DNA of 44,158 nucleotides from IMG/VR virus record IMGVR_UViG_3300020125_000141, positions 1-44,158 of that record, one strand, 5' to 3'. The DNA comes from a virus. The position numbers and the translations under genes were made by a program. Below the pieces are notes generated by a model. It saw only the letters and a program-made list of their open reading frames with translations, had not been told where the DNA came from and made no database searches. This document shows positions 35,759 through 44,158 of the stretch, in pieces (positions within the stretch are counted from its first letter, which is position 1; the number at the start of each line of letters is the position of its first letter).

Positions 35759-38602
35759 CTAGAGCGAAACCGAAGCCGTCAGTGTGACACTCGCATCCTT
35801 ACCGGGACTTGCGGTTGAAGAGCGCTGCATCAGGATCTGCACCACATCTCCCGCGAATGCTCGCGTGGGGTTCGGGAAAAAGAACGTCATGGGCGTTTGG
35901 CCGCCAGCCGGGAACACCGGCACGCCTGAGGTGAACGCACCGTTCCCATTGATGAGCACCTGTACGCCCCAGCCCTCGGTTTGCGGAGGCGTGGCGAACG
36001 AAACGGTAATCGAGATGAACAACACGCTCGCGGCCTGGATGACGTACAGTTGCGCTTGGATGCCGCCCTGTACGCCTGGATTGGTGATTCCCGCATAGCT
36101 CGGAGCGATTAGCCAAGTGTGCTGCTCGCGATTCGATGGAGACGGCAACGCCGCGGCCTTATTCACGGCGTTGAAAAACGCGAGCCAATCGGCCGGATTC
36201 GCCCCCGAGGTCGCGACAACCTGATACCTCAAATACGTCTTGTCGACGTCGGTGATGGTTACCGTGGTGATGAGGTAGAAGGCGTCCGGGACAAGCGGAT
36301 TGCTGGTATTGATTCGGATGAGTTGTCCGGCCCGCAGCCCGTCGCGGTTTGTAGAGAATTGCACCTCTCGCGGAATGCCCGAAGATCCGAACCGCGTCAA
36401 CAATCCCTGTGCATAGGCTTGGAGCGCCGCGGGGTCAGTGATGTCCTTCGCCTGGTCTACCGCATCGTAGATTCCAGAGTTGCCCTCGATCGCCGCACGC
36501 ACCGCGATCTGCGTCAAGTCCTGAGCGAAGATGACGGGCGGAACCTGCGACGGGTAGCACACCTCGAGGGTGTCGCTCGAGGTGATCGGCGCATGGGTCG
36601 GGTTTTGGAACACGCCGGCTCCGTTCGGGTCAACCCAGTACCAATCGTAGGGAATGGTTCCATCGGCAACGTGCCCGGCGATCTGCGTCAGACCCTTGAC
36701 CACCTGGGGATTGCCGTTCAGTGTGACCGTTGGTGTCGCCGTCATCACGTACAACGTCACGAAGCCGGTTCGGGTGCCGTCCGGCGGCTGTGGAGCGTTT
36801 CGAAAAGGTCCGGGGATCGCCACCGAGAAGATGTCGCACCACAGCCCGATCGCTTGGGTGTTCGAGACCACGAATTCACGGTTGCGGTACTTGCCGCGGT
36901 ACGTCCGGCTGCTCAAGCTTTCGGCCAGCCAGTTGCCGTCATTGTCCTGAATCGAGAACGGCGCCGCCCCGAGGCCAGTAGTATGGGGAAAGAACCTCAG
37001 CACCTTGTAAGGGTCGACCTTGTAATCCCAGCCCGTCATCGCGGCCAACTGGTCAAATACCGCGCGTGTCATGATCCAGTTGAAAGTGAGCGGACCAAGC
37101 GCCGTGCCGGGGTCACCATCCGACGAATCGTAAACCAGTCCGTCGCCGGCGAAATTGGTTTGGATGATTTCCGAAACGATGATGGAGAGAGAATTGCCCA
37201 GCGCCAGGCTGTAGTATTTACCCACCGCGCGCCGGTCGAATAGTTCTGAGAAGTCCGTTAGTTTCAAGTTGATAACGGTGTCATGGATGGCCTGCCAGGC
37301 CACCTCGCTCGCCTCTTCGACGGATCCGCCGAACAGCCGGACGCCGTGGAAGTAGAACAGAAACTCCTGACCGACAGCCGGATGGAGCAATCCTGCCGGG
37401 TCTCTGAGCGTAGCCGTGGCGGTGGTAGGGCCGGTCATGGGGTCCGTGATAGTCAAGACGCCACCCGTTGTAGCTCCCTGTGGAGCCCCGCTGCTGATCG
37501 GCACGGCCAAAAGCAGCGGCGTGATGTCGACGCCGCCAAGGAACACTTGGAAATTGCGAATCAGGAGCGCTGGCTGGCCCACGCTCGCCTTGGACGGTAT
37601 GCCGTACTGGATCGTAATGCCAGGGTTTGTGGTCAGGCTGGGAGTGCCAACAAAGGCAGAAGACGGCACGCCGGCCGATAACGTGATGTTGGGTGCAACG
37701 GCTAGCGCTGGGCTGCCCACGATAGCGCCGCTCGGGACGCCGCCGCTGCACATCGTGATTCCCTGATTGCCGTCTATGTTGAGTTGGAGGCCACAACCGA
37801 ACGCCACAGAGGAAGGAACGCCGGCCGCTATGGTGATCTGGAGTGGCGTGGCGCCGGCAGTCCCGGTCCAGATCCGACGATATGGCTGGTAAATCGAGTT
37901 CGGCTCCTGCCAGAGCCTCTGAACCTCAGCATCGGCAAGTTGCCGCGCCCATTTCGCCGCCATCCCGATAGAGCCGTTGATAAATCGGCCAGAGCCGAAT
38001 ATCGAACCGCCGCCGATCCGCGCGCGACGGGCGGAATTGCCCGGAACGAAAGAGCCGAAATTGTTGGCCTGGTAAACGCGGATTCCGTCAACATAAAACC
38101 GAGCTCCGCCATCCTTACCGTTTGTCCAGGCGAGTTGATGCCAGCCCACCGCGAGCGTTACTCCTGGAATTGGATCGGTCGAACCGCTCTGATAGTAGAT
38201 TGCCAGCGCACCAGTGCTCTGAACGAACATGGACATATTGAACGCGCCAGCGTCTTCCTCGCCGTATACCAGTCCGTAGGCTTCAGAGCTTGAATTCCAC
38301 AACAGATTGACGACAATCGAAAACGAATCGGTTGTGCCAATTCCCGCGTCATTGAAGCTCGGATTGGCCGGTACCTCAATCCAGCTTGTCGAGCCATCGA
38401 GCGCCACACCGACGCCGTTTGGTGTTGAGCGCCAGCCGGGCCCGTGGAAGATTCCAGGATTCAGTCCATCCGCGCTGTGAATGACGCTGCCCGCGCCTTC
38501 GCTGCACGGCAATAGCAGCACGAGATTCTGGCCGTAAGGCCCACCGGCGGAATGCGCCGGAAACGGCGTGGACAGCCGCGGCGTTTTCGGCAACAGGATC
38601 AT
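35759..38602 (-). CDS. Tail hub/host-specificity protein with LamG domain
   Basis: 947 residues. Residues about 25-235 form a LamG/concanavalin-like lectin domain (AYGLVYGEEDAGAF, GARFYVDGIRVYQAN). Residues about 254-350 hold four imperfect repeats built on GxPSxAxVGxPxL. Residues about 350-760 resemble siphovirus tail-hub domains (GGVDITPLLL, DYKVDPYKVLRFF). A beta-rich C-terminus (about 830-947) ends the protein. It likely forms the tail tip and contacts the receptor through the lectin domain. Confidence 0.75.
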   Translation of the reverse strand: MILLPKTPRLSTPFPAHSAGGPYGQNLVLLLPCSEGAGSVIHSADGLNPGIFHGPGWRSTPNGVGVALDGSTSWIEVPANPSFNDAGIGTTDSFSIVVNLLWNSSSEAYGLVYGEEDAGAFNMSMFVQSTGALAIYYQSGSTDPIPGVTLAVGWHQLAWTNGKDGGARFYVDGIRVYQANNFGSFVPGNSARRARIGGGSIFGSGRFINGSIGMAAKWARQLADAEVQRLWQEPNSIYQPYRRIWTGTAGATPLQITIAAGVPSSVAFGCGLQLNIDGNQGITMCSGGVPSGAIVGSPALAVAPNITLSAGVPSSAFVGTPSLTTNPGITIQYGIPSKASVGQPALLIRNFQVFLGGVDITPLLLAVPISSGAPQGATTGGVLTITDPMTGPTTATATLRDPAGLLHPAVGQEFLFYFHGVRLFGGSVEEASEVAWQAIHDTVINLKLTDFSELFDRRAVGKYYSLALGNSLSIIVSEIIQTNFAGDGLVYDSSDGDPGTALGPLTFNWIMTRAVFDQLAAMTGWDYKVDPYKVLRFFPHTTGLGAAPFSIQDNDGNWLAESLSSRTYRGKYRNREFVVSNTQAIGLWCDIFSVAIPGPFRNAPQPPDGTRTGFVTLYVMTATPTVTLNGNPQVVKGLTQIAGHVADGTIPYDWYWVDPNGAGVFQNPTHAPITSSDTLEVCYPSQVPPVIFAQDLTQIAVRAAIEGNSGIYDAVDQAKDITDPAALQAYAQGLLTRFGSSGIPREVQFSTNRDGLRAGQLIRINTSNPLVPDAFYLITTVTITDVDKTYLRYQVVATSGANPADWLAFFNAVNKAAALPSPSNREQHTWLIAPSYAGITNPGVQGGIQAQLYVIQAASVLFISITVSFATPPQTEGWGVQVLINGNGAFTSGVPVFPAGGQTPMTFFFPNPTRAFAGDVVQILMQRSSTASPGKDASVTLTASVSL

Positions 38603-38603
38603 G

Positions 38604-39080
38604 CTAGGCTACCTGGGCTTCGACTCCCTGATACCAAGACGTTGCTGTGGTTCCATCGAACGTTCCGCCTGATTTGTTCTCCACCACAATCCCCCAATGA
38701 TCCGGGAGAATGCCGCCGAATGCCGCCGCAACAGAGAAGGGCCCGCCGTCGTAGACTACAGAGTTCGCCACCATGTTGATAACGCCGATGAGCCGGAGGT
38801 TTGGCGGGCTTGTGAGCGTCTGCCCGGCATCCGTGCCGCTCACGCCGTCAGAGTACGTAGTCCCTCCGTCCGCAGTGCCGTAGGCGTACACGTTGACGTA
38901 GCCAGCCGTTAGCGTTCCAGAGCCACCGCTTTTCAGTTTCAGGAACACCAGCGCATCAAGGAAGAGATTTGTGGTGTTGTCGATGGCGGCAGAGCCGCGC
39001 TGCCCGTTGTTCGCCAAGCTGGTGAGCGTGCAGGTGATCGCCTGATTATTTGTCCCGTATTTCGATTGGACTGTGCTCAT
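38604..39080 (-). CDS. Tail structural protein
   Basis: 158 residues, beta-rich and Gly/Thr-rich (SGGSGTLTAGYVNVYAYG). It lies between the hub and the next tail gene, 1 base after the hub start. Probably a tail or baseplate component. Confidence 0.62.
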   Translation of the reverse strand: MSTVQSKYGTNNQAITCTLTSLANNGQRGSAAIDNTTNLFLDALVFLKLKSGGSGTLTAGYVNVYAYGTADGGTTYSDGVSGTDAGQTLTSPPNLRLIGVINMVANSVVYDGGPFSVAAAFGGILPDHWGIVVENKSGGTFDGTTATSWYQGVEAQVA

Positions 39081-39083
39081 GGC

Positions 39084-39497
39084 TTATATCTTCCCGATCT
39101 TGTTCGCGTCGTTTGACCACGCCAGATTGATATCGGCTCCCGTTGGCACAGCAGGGATGCCAGCGCCAGTGTCGATGTACATGATGAGTCGCGACGTGCC
39201 CGCTACTCCGGTGTCCTGATAGATCACCAGTGCTCCAATTGTCGAACCGCTGACCGCGACAAACGCGGTGTCGGCAGCATCGAGTACGCCGGCAGTGTCG
39301 GTCTTACTCCCGAGGTTCGCCGTTGTCGAGACGATATCGGCGCCTGCGATGGCGGAAAGAAACTGGTCGGTCGCCAAGTTCACGACGTAGTGACCGCCGC
39401 CCGTGCGCACAGCCGCTACCTTGATGTTGTCGGTGAGCCAAGCGATTTCGCCAGCAGCAAAGCTCTGTAATGCGTGATCGTAAAATGCGTTTGCCAT
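39084..39497 (-). CDS. Tail structural protein
   Basis: 137 residues, beginning MANAFYDHALQSFAAGEIAW, a pattern I associate with short phage tail proteins located after the tape measure. Beta-rich with DTGVAGTSRLIMYIDTGAG near the C-terminus. Confidence 0.68.
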   Translation of the reverse strand: MANAFYDHALQSFAAGEIAWLTDNIKVAAVRTGGGHYVVNLATDQFLSAIAGADIVSTTANLGSKTDTAGVLDAADTAFVAVSGSTIGALVIYQDTGVAGTSRLIMYIDTGAGIPAVPTGADINLAWSNDANKIGKI

Positions 39498-39504
39498 AAT
39501 TCTC

Positions 39505-42500
39505 CTATGTGACCTTCACGCCCATCGCCTGGAGCGTGTTGACGATATCGCGCGCCACTGCCGCGCCGCCGCCGCCTGTGATGTTCACGTTCATGTTGAC
39601 CGTTCCGGGCCCCTGCAATCCTTGCCCGCCGCTCATCGAAATCAAACTATTGTAACCGCCCGGCCCGCTCGGAGTCGTCACGTTCGGCAACGCCGCGGGA
39701 TGCGTGGGCAATAGCGTTGTCGAATTCGCGCCCATCACCACCGCCGCGGCTGCCTGGACGGCCGGCACAACCGCTTCCACTAGCGTGCTGATCCCACTGA
39801 CCACCGCTGCCGCCGCCTGAATGGTCGGTGTCACCGCCTCGATAGTGGAATTGATCCCGCTCACCGCCGCCGCCGTCGTGCTGCTGATGCTTGTCGCCGC
39901 CGTCGCAATGGTCGCCGCCGCTGTTGTCGCGGTGTTCGCCAGCGCAGACGTCGCGCTCGTCAATCCAGTAGTGGCTACTGTCACGCCACCCACAGCACCG
40001 CCCAGCAACCCCATCGGCCCCAGACTATCGGCGAACGCCTGCTGTGCGGCTACGACTTGCGCAAGCATCGCGTTGATTTGATCCTGTGTGGCGGTTCCAG
40101 AATTCAACAGCGCGTTGTACTGGGCCATCAGCGCATCCACGCTATCGGCAAGGCTAGTGCCTGTTCCCTTCACCGCCGCTGTGGTGGCTGCGGTATTGGA
40201 CGCAATGGTTTCTAGGATAGGCGAAGTAATCGCTACCGGAGTCGCCGCCGCGGTTCCGCCGCCGGAATGTTTCCCCGGTATCGTGACGGTGACGAATTGC
40301 GAATTGTACCAATCGATGAATGCTTGCAGGCCGCCCGGTATGGTGTTCTGTGAAATGATCTGGCCGGCCTCTCCACGCTGCGTGATGACATCGCCGGGCT
40401 TGCCCTGGAAGGTTCCACCGCCGCCCTGACCGAAACCCGCAACCCTAAAGCTATTGGAGAGTGCATCCATCGCCGCAAGATCCGCTTCCATGCTTGTAGT
40501 CGCGGCATCGGCGGCTTCCTTGATGTTCTCCATCGCCTTGGCAACGCCCTGGGCCTGAACTGCGGCCGCCGCTGCTTTCTCACTGGTCGTTTGAAAGACT
40601 GTTCCGAGTTCGGTTTGAGCCGCAGATGCGCCCTTTGTAGCCGCAGTGTTGTCGCTGGTCGATCCCGTCAAGACCTCTATGCCGAGCGCCGCCGCTCTCG
40701 CCTTCTCTCCGGTGTCTTGCAGGTTCGAGCCCAATACCTCGATGGCCTTCGCCGCTTCCGGCACTGGCCCGAATATCACGTGCCATGCGCCGGAAGTATC
40801 CTTCACCAACTGCGTTACGGCGGCTCCGACCTTTCCAGCCGCATCCGCCGCATCCTGCAATTGCTTTTGCAGTTTGCCCATTTCGGTGAGCTGATCGCGA
40901 GTCGGCCCAGTCGCCTGATTCATCGCCACGCCGAGCGCATCAATTTTATCCTTGATGTTCGACCAGGCTTGCTCTGCCGCGAGCTGCCGAAGTTGAGTTC
41001 GTGCGGTCTCCAACTGGCCCCACGTTTGCAGCATGTCGGTGGTAGCGCCGTCGATCTCCACCATTTTCAATTTCAGGTTGTTCAGTTCGTTGTCTACATC
41101 GGTAAGCGAACTCTTGACGGTCTTGCCCGTGTCTTCGAACGCCTTGGCCGCCTCTGCGAGATTTGTCGGGATGATTTTCAGCGTGAGGCTAGCTTTATCG
41201 ATCAGCGCCTGGATGCTGTCTGCGACTTTCTTCGCCGCATCCGCCGCCACTTTCGCCGCGGGGTCCATCGCGTACAGCGCCGCGTTGTAAGCTTCCTGTG
41301 CGGCTTTCAGTTGCCCAGCCGAGGCGTTTCCCTCCGCATAGGCTGTCTTCACGTTGTTCAGAACAATCAGCGCCTCTTGAGCTGCCGCTTTCTGTTCATG
41401 GAACGCTTCGACTACGTTCTCCAGATTGACGCTGAAGTATTTCGTGGTGTCGATGAGTTCCTTTATCCCAGCTATCACGTCATGCTGAATTTGGTTGTGC
41501 CGCTTCAGCGCGTCGGTGGCGAGGTCTACGTCCTTGCCCATCAATTCGAATTCGACGGCCCCAGCATGGACATATTCTGTGGTTCCCAAGCTGATGATCG
41601 CCGAACTCGCACGGGCGAAATCACTCAAGGAAATGGTAGACTTGCCGGTCTCTGTGTCCACCAGATGAAATCCGATGCCCAAGCCCTGAATAGCACCATC
41701 CAGCGCCTTCAGCCCTTCGGATGCTGCACCCGAGGCCACCGCCGCAAGATCGCTGAGCGCGCTTATCGATCCCGTGATGACACTGGTCAGTACCGGACCA
41801 AGTGCGCTACCCAATTCCTTCGATGCGCTTACCAACTGCTCAATCGCCGGCAGAGCCGAGGTCTGCACTTCAGTCATGATGCTCTTGAGCATCGATGCGA
41901 TTGCTTCGCCGATCGGCTCTAGCGCGAACAGAATCTCGTTGCTGAGTTGTTTGAACTGGCCGGAGAGTGACGCCACCAACGCCGCGGCCGTGCCCTGGTA
42001 CTTCTGCAATGCCGAAATCAGGACATCGAGCCGCCCGGCTGGGTCGAGGGATTCGAACATCGCCTTCGCGTTGGCCGCCGTGGTTCCCTCAGCCTTCGCG
42101 ACATCCTGCATCGAGAGTCCAAGCGTGGCCAACTGGCGCCCGGCGAGCGTGCCAGCTTCGCTCATCCGCTCAAGGGAGTTCGTCACCATCACGAGGTTCA
42201 CGCCCGTGGCCGCGGCTGCGTTCGCCGCTGATTGCAACGCCGCGTTGGTGGATGTAGTGGAAAATCCCATCGCGATCATGCGCTGATTCGCAGAGACCAA
42301 TTCAGGGAAGGACAGGGCTTCAGATACTGCCAAGCTCTTGAGTCGGTCGATTTGATCGTTCGCCACCTCCACGCTTCCAGTGAGTGCGGTGAGCGCTAGC
42401 GTGGATTTTTCGATCATTGCGAACGTTCCCACGCTGGCTTCGCCCAAGTCCTTTAGAGCCGTTGCAGCCGCTTCGATGCCAATCTGTATGCCTGTGAATG

Positions 42501-42900
42501 CCCCGGCGAACTTGCCGATGTTGCCCAATGAGAGCGATGTCTGTTCGGCTGCATCACCCGCACCCTTGAGCGCCGGCGTGAGCGAGTTCCAGCCTTCCGC
42601 TGCCGACCGTGCCGATTGATTGGCGTTCTGTGCCGATTCGCTGAGCTTCTTTATGGCGTCGTCAACCGCCGCGCTGTCACTCGCGGCCTTCGACGCTTGC
42701 CCCGCCATCGTGCCGAGCGCATCACCAGCTTGAACGGAGGCGCTGACAGTCTTTTGTAGTGAGGCGTCGAGGCCGGCAAAAGTGTCCGTCGTCGCACTTG
42801 TGATTCCAGCCGCCGCCGCAGGGATACCAGCGAGCGCATCCTGAAGCGGTGAGATGTCCCCGCCTACGACTACTAAGAGATCGTCCAATTCACCGGCCAT
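39505..42900 (-). CDS. Tape measure protein
   Basis: 1131 residues. Ala- and Ser-rich helices with repeated spacing, a hydrophobic central part, and C-terminal repeats of the type PTIQAAAAVVSG. It is in the standard position between chaperones and tail tip. At about 0.15 nm per residue this would measure a tail near 170 nm. No peptidase or lysozyme motif was seen. Confidence 0.9.
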   Translation of the reverse strand: MAGELDDLLVVVGGDISPLQDALAGIPAAAAGITSATTDTFAGLDASLQKTVSASVQAGDALGTMAGQASKAASDSAAVDDAIKKLSESAQNANQSARSAAEGWNSLTPALKGAGDAAEQTSLSLGNIGKFAGAFTGIQIGIEAAATALKDLGEASVGTFAMIEKSTLALTALTGSVEVANDQIDRLKSLAVSEALSFPELVSANQRMIAMGFSTTSTNAALQSAANAAAATGVNLVMVTNSLERMSEAGTLAGRQLATLGLSMQDVAKAEGTTAANAKAMFESLDPAGRLDVLISALQKYQGTAAALVASLSGQFKQLSNEILFALEPIGEAIASMLKSIMTEVQTSALPAIEQLVSASKELGSALGPVLTSVITGSISALSDLAAVASGAASEGLKALDGAIQGLGIGFHLVDTETGKSTISLSDFARASSAIISLGTTEYVHAGAVEFELMGKDVDLATDALKRHNQIQHDVIAGIKELIDTTKYFSVNLENVVEAFHEQKAAAQEALIVLNNVKTAYAEGNASAGQLKAAQEAYNAALYAMDPAAKVAADAAKKVADSIQALIDKASLTLKIIPTNLAEAAKAFEDTGKTVKSSLTDVDNELNNLKLKMVEIDGATTDMLQTWGQLETARTQLRQLAAEQAWSNIKDKIDALGVAMNQATGPTRDQLTEMGKLQKQLQDAADAAGKVGAAVTQLVKDTSGAWHVIFGPVPEAAKAIEVLGSNLQDTGEKARAAALGIEVLTGSTSDNTAATKGASAAQTELGTVFQTTSEKAAAAAVQAQGVAKAMENIKEAADAATTSMEADLAAMDALSNSFRVAGFGQGGGGTFQGKPGDVITQRGEAGQIISQNTIPGGLQAFIDWYNSQFVTVTIPGKHSGGGTAAATPVAITSPILETIASNTAATTAAVKGTGTSLADSVDALMAQYNALLNSGTATQDQINAMLAQVVAAQQAFADSLGPMGLLGGAVGGVTVATTGLTSATSALANTATTAAATIATAATSISSTTAAAVSGINSTIEAVTPTIQAAAAVVSGISTLVEAVVPAVQAAAAVVMGANSTTLLPTHPAALPNVTTPSGPGGYNSLISMSGGQGLQGPGTVNMNVNITGGGGAAVARDIVNTLQAMGVKVT

Positions 42901-43136
42901 CAGTTTGCCTCGTAATCATCGCCAGCCCAGATCGGCTTGCGTGTACGCGATTTGTCTTCAGGCGGTTCGGCTGTTGTTGACATTTCCACCGGCGGAGCAA
43001 CCTGCATTCCGGTTGTGCGGATGTTCCAGTTCTCTACCAACTTCGTCGCGCAATCGCCGATAGGGCAGACAGTAACGCCGGGTTCGAACCATTGCCAGTG
43101 TACCGGACAATACAGCCGCTTGGGTTCGTCTGCCAT
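42900..43136 (-). CDS. Small Cys-containing protein between chaperone and tape measure
   Basis: 78 residues. LYCPVHWQWFEPGVTVCPIG suggests a zinc site, followed by a low-complexity tail. TGATG overlaps on both sides. No family recognised. Confidence 0.58.
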   Translation of the reverse strand: MADEPKRLYCPVHWQWFEPGVTVCPIGDCATKLVENWNIRTTGMQVAPPVEMSTTAEPPEDKSRTRKPIWAGDDYEAN

Positions 43137-43645
43137 CAGTTCGGTCGCGTGATCGGCTCCTTTGTCTGAATCACCTGCCCGTGCCGGTAGTTGTTGGTGA
43201 ACTCTCTAACAGTATGCATCATTTGTTCAGTTTGCGGATGGGCCAAAATCGGCTCGACGGGTAAACCGGCTTCGATTCTTGCCAGCCGATCCTCTGCCCA
43301 CTTCCGGCCGGCCGCAAGCTCTTCGGCGGTTGGGAAGTGGTAGGGCTCACCGAGAGAGGGAAAAAGGTCACCGACCTGAATCACCCGTGAGCCTGATTCC
43401 CGGAGGTAGTTGAACACTCGAAGGGTCAACGGCGCTATGCGGGCGTCGGCCATCTTCTGCTCGCGCTGCTCGCGGGCTTCGTGGCGCTTCCACAGCCGGC
43501 GGATCATCGCGGGAGTCATCCGCCAGAACTCCGCGGCAGTCAGGCCCAGCTCAATCACTCCCGCCGCGAATAAATCGCACCAGTATTCTACTGGATCGTG
43601 GGCGGTTTCTCGTCCTTCGGTTTGTCCGGGAACGCTGTCTTCCAC
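43136..43645 (-). CDS. Tail assembly chaperone, downstream frame
   Basis: Up to 169 residues. LGLTAAEFWRMTPAMIRRLW is typical of the T part of siphovirus chaperones. The frame is -1 relative to the upstream chaperone and overlaps its last 58 bases. The only independent start is a GTG at 43645 without a ribosome site. It is therefore probably expressed as a frameshift fusion, but I see no canonical slippery heptamer. Confidence 0.7.
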   Translation of the reverse strand: MEDSVPGQTEGRETAHDPVEYWCDLFAAGVIELGLTAAEFWRMTPAMIRRLWKRHEAREQREQKMADARIAPLTLRVFNYLRESGSRVIQVGDLFPSLGEPYHFPTAEELAAGRKWAEDRLARIEAGLPVEPILAHPQTEQMMHTVREFTNNYRHGQVIQTKEPITRPN

Positions 43646-43956
43646 TGGGCCATAGCTTTTGATATCGAGTCGTTCACCGCTTTGACGACATCGGCGGAAT
43701 CGCCAAGGTCCATCTTCGAAAGCGCTTCAGCGGTCGGCCAGGCGTCGGGAGTCTCTTCAAATTCGTGAGCGATGGCCTGATGGAGAATGGCGAACGCGCG
43801 CTCCAGGTTGGCGCCGAGGTTCGCCGCGGATGCTCCGATGTCGATACCGTCCTTGTTCAGTTGGATGACATCGAACGACCGAAGTTTGATTTCAACGTCT
43901 TTGCCCGCGATCTTGAGATGCGGGTAACTCTGTGGGTCGGTAGTGGCGTGGTCCAT
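43588..43956 (-). CDS. Tail assembly chaperone, upstream frame
   Basis: 122 residues. IAGKDVEIKLRSFDVIQLNK is in the style of G-type chaperones, which bind the tape measure during tail assembly. It is the first gene of the tail module. It has no clear ribosome site; a weak TAGCAT box lies upstream. Confidence 0.7.
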   Translation of the reverse strand: MDHATTDPQSYPHLKIAGKDVEIKLRSFDVIQLNKDGIDIGASAANLGANLERAFAILHQAIAHEFEETPDAWPTAEALSKMDLGDSADVVKAVNDSISKAMAQWKTAFPDKPKDEKPPTIQ

Positions 43957-43984
43957 ATCGGACCAATGCTACCACAGACGAGAA

Positions 43985-44158
43985 TCACCTATTCCACAGA
44001 GGCTTCGAAAGATTGGTTCCGCCCGGCCCGAAGAGCCCCACCAGATTGAGAAGCCACAGGCAGACAGCAATCACCAAAACCACGATGATGATTGTCTTGA
44101 ACGGCTCCGGCACGCGCGGCAGTACGTAGGTGCTGAAGAGCCACCACACGAGCGCCAA
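43985..44158 (-). CDS. Small two-TM membrane protein, 3' part
   Basis: C-terminal portion of the gene that starts at 163 in the left copy. The bases 44032-44158 repeat 1-127; the unique end (44031-43985) encodes FGPGGTNLSKPLWNR and the TGA stop. Confidence 0.7.
   Translation of the reverse strand: MALVWWLFSTYVLPRVPEPFKTIIIVVLVIAVCLWLLNLVGLFGPGGTNLSKPLWNR
44032..44158. repeat. Terminal direct repeat, right copy
   Basis: Exact copy of 1-127. See the left copy. Confidence 0.95.

Noticed and set aside
36561-36583. ACCTCGAG and CTCGAGGT inverted repeat
   Set aside because: A perfect 8-bp hairpin but it lies deep within the tail hub coding region with no promoter or terminator context; probably chance or codon-driven.
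40062-40075. TTGCGCAA-like partial palindrome in the tape measure gene
   Set aside because: Shorter than the operator set, in coding sequence, with no -10 box.
1-44158. tRNA genes and CRISPR arrays
   Set aside because: No cloverleaf-like sequence or regularly spaced repeats were seen; the only regular repeats are the four iterons.

Overview
This window is a complete tailed-phage (siphovirus-like) genome. The first 127 bases (1-127) are repeated exactly at 44032-44158, which is what a circular or circularly permuted contig looks like when opened at a k-mer overlap; the unique length is then 44,031 bp. One gene (163 to 1, continuing 44031 to 43985) crosses the junction. Almost everything is read from the minus strand. 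The host cannot be named with certainty: GC-rich coding sequence, a Tat signal peptide, several Sec signals ending in A-Q, and many promoters whose -10 box lies only 5-9 bases before the ATG (leaderless mRNA) point to a GC-rich bacterium that tolerates leaderless genes; an acidobacterial-type soil host is one weak guess.

Layout, in the direction of minus-strand transcription. (1) Tail module, 43956 to 35759: two overlapping tail-assembly chaperones, a small protein, an 1131-residue tape measure, two small structural proteins and a 947-residue LamG-bearing tail hub. (2) 35758 to 33989: small unknown genes and a ribbon-helix-helix protein, with two dyad promoters and a terminator. (3) Early/replication module, 33895 to 24147: about 30 tightly overlapping small genes, including around ten Cys-rich (zinc-ribbon-like) proteins, an SSB with a DEDVPF tip, a Gp157-like protein, a RuvC-type resolvase, HNH nucleases, and a winged-helix initiator that carries four 11-bp iterons inside its own gene. 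(4) 24077 to 21065: a short plus-strand island with a consensus promoter, small unknown genes, and membrane proteins that may belong to lysis. (5) Packaging, 20974 to 18054: ASCH, ParB-like, GNAT, small and large terminase, then a plus-strand LAGLIDADG-type gene. (6) A ten-gene, stop/start-overlapping cassette, 17510 to 11132: four glycosyltransferases, two FkbM-like and one TylF-like methyltransferase, a DUF7694-like protein, small proteins and a Mom-like DNA-modification acyltransferase. (7) Head module, 11110 to 2506: portal, KTSC protein, a Tat-exported protein, a minor head protein fused to a SixA-like histidine phosphatase, two Sec-exported proteins, a protease with a nested scaffold, a decoration-like protein and the major capsid protein. 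(8) Head-tail joining and tail tube, 2440 to 174.

The main new-looking features are: a phage-wide regulon of six GCGCAATTGCGC palindromes, four of which sit on the -35 element of a promoter for a leaderless or nearly leaderless gene; the coupled glycan/methyl/Mom cassette inserted between terminase and portal; the SixA-minor head fusion; and an iteron origin inside the initiator gene. No integrase, DNA polymerase, helicase or recognisable endolysin was found. No stretch longer than 300 bases lacks a gene. Larger gaps (34562-34759, 27376-27493, 17511-17622, 20975-21064, 23224-23278, 6069-6141) hold the promoters, dyads and terminators listed.
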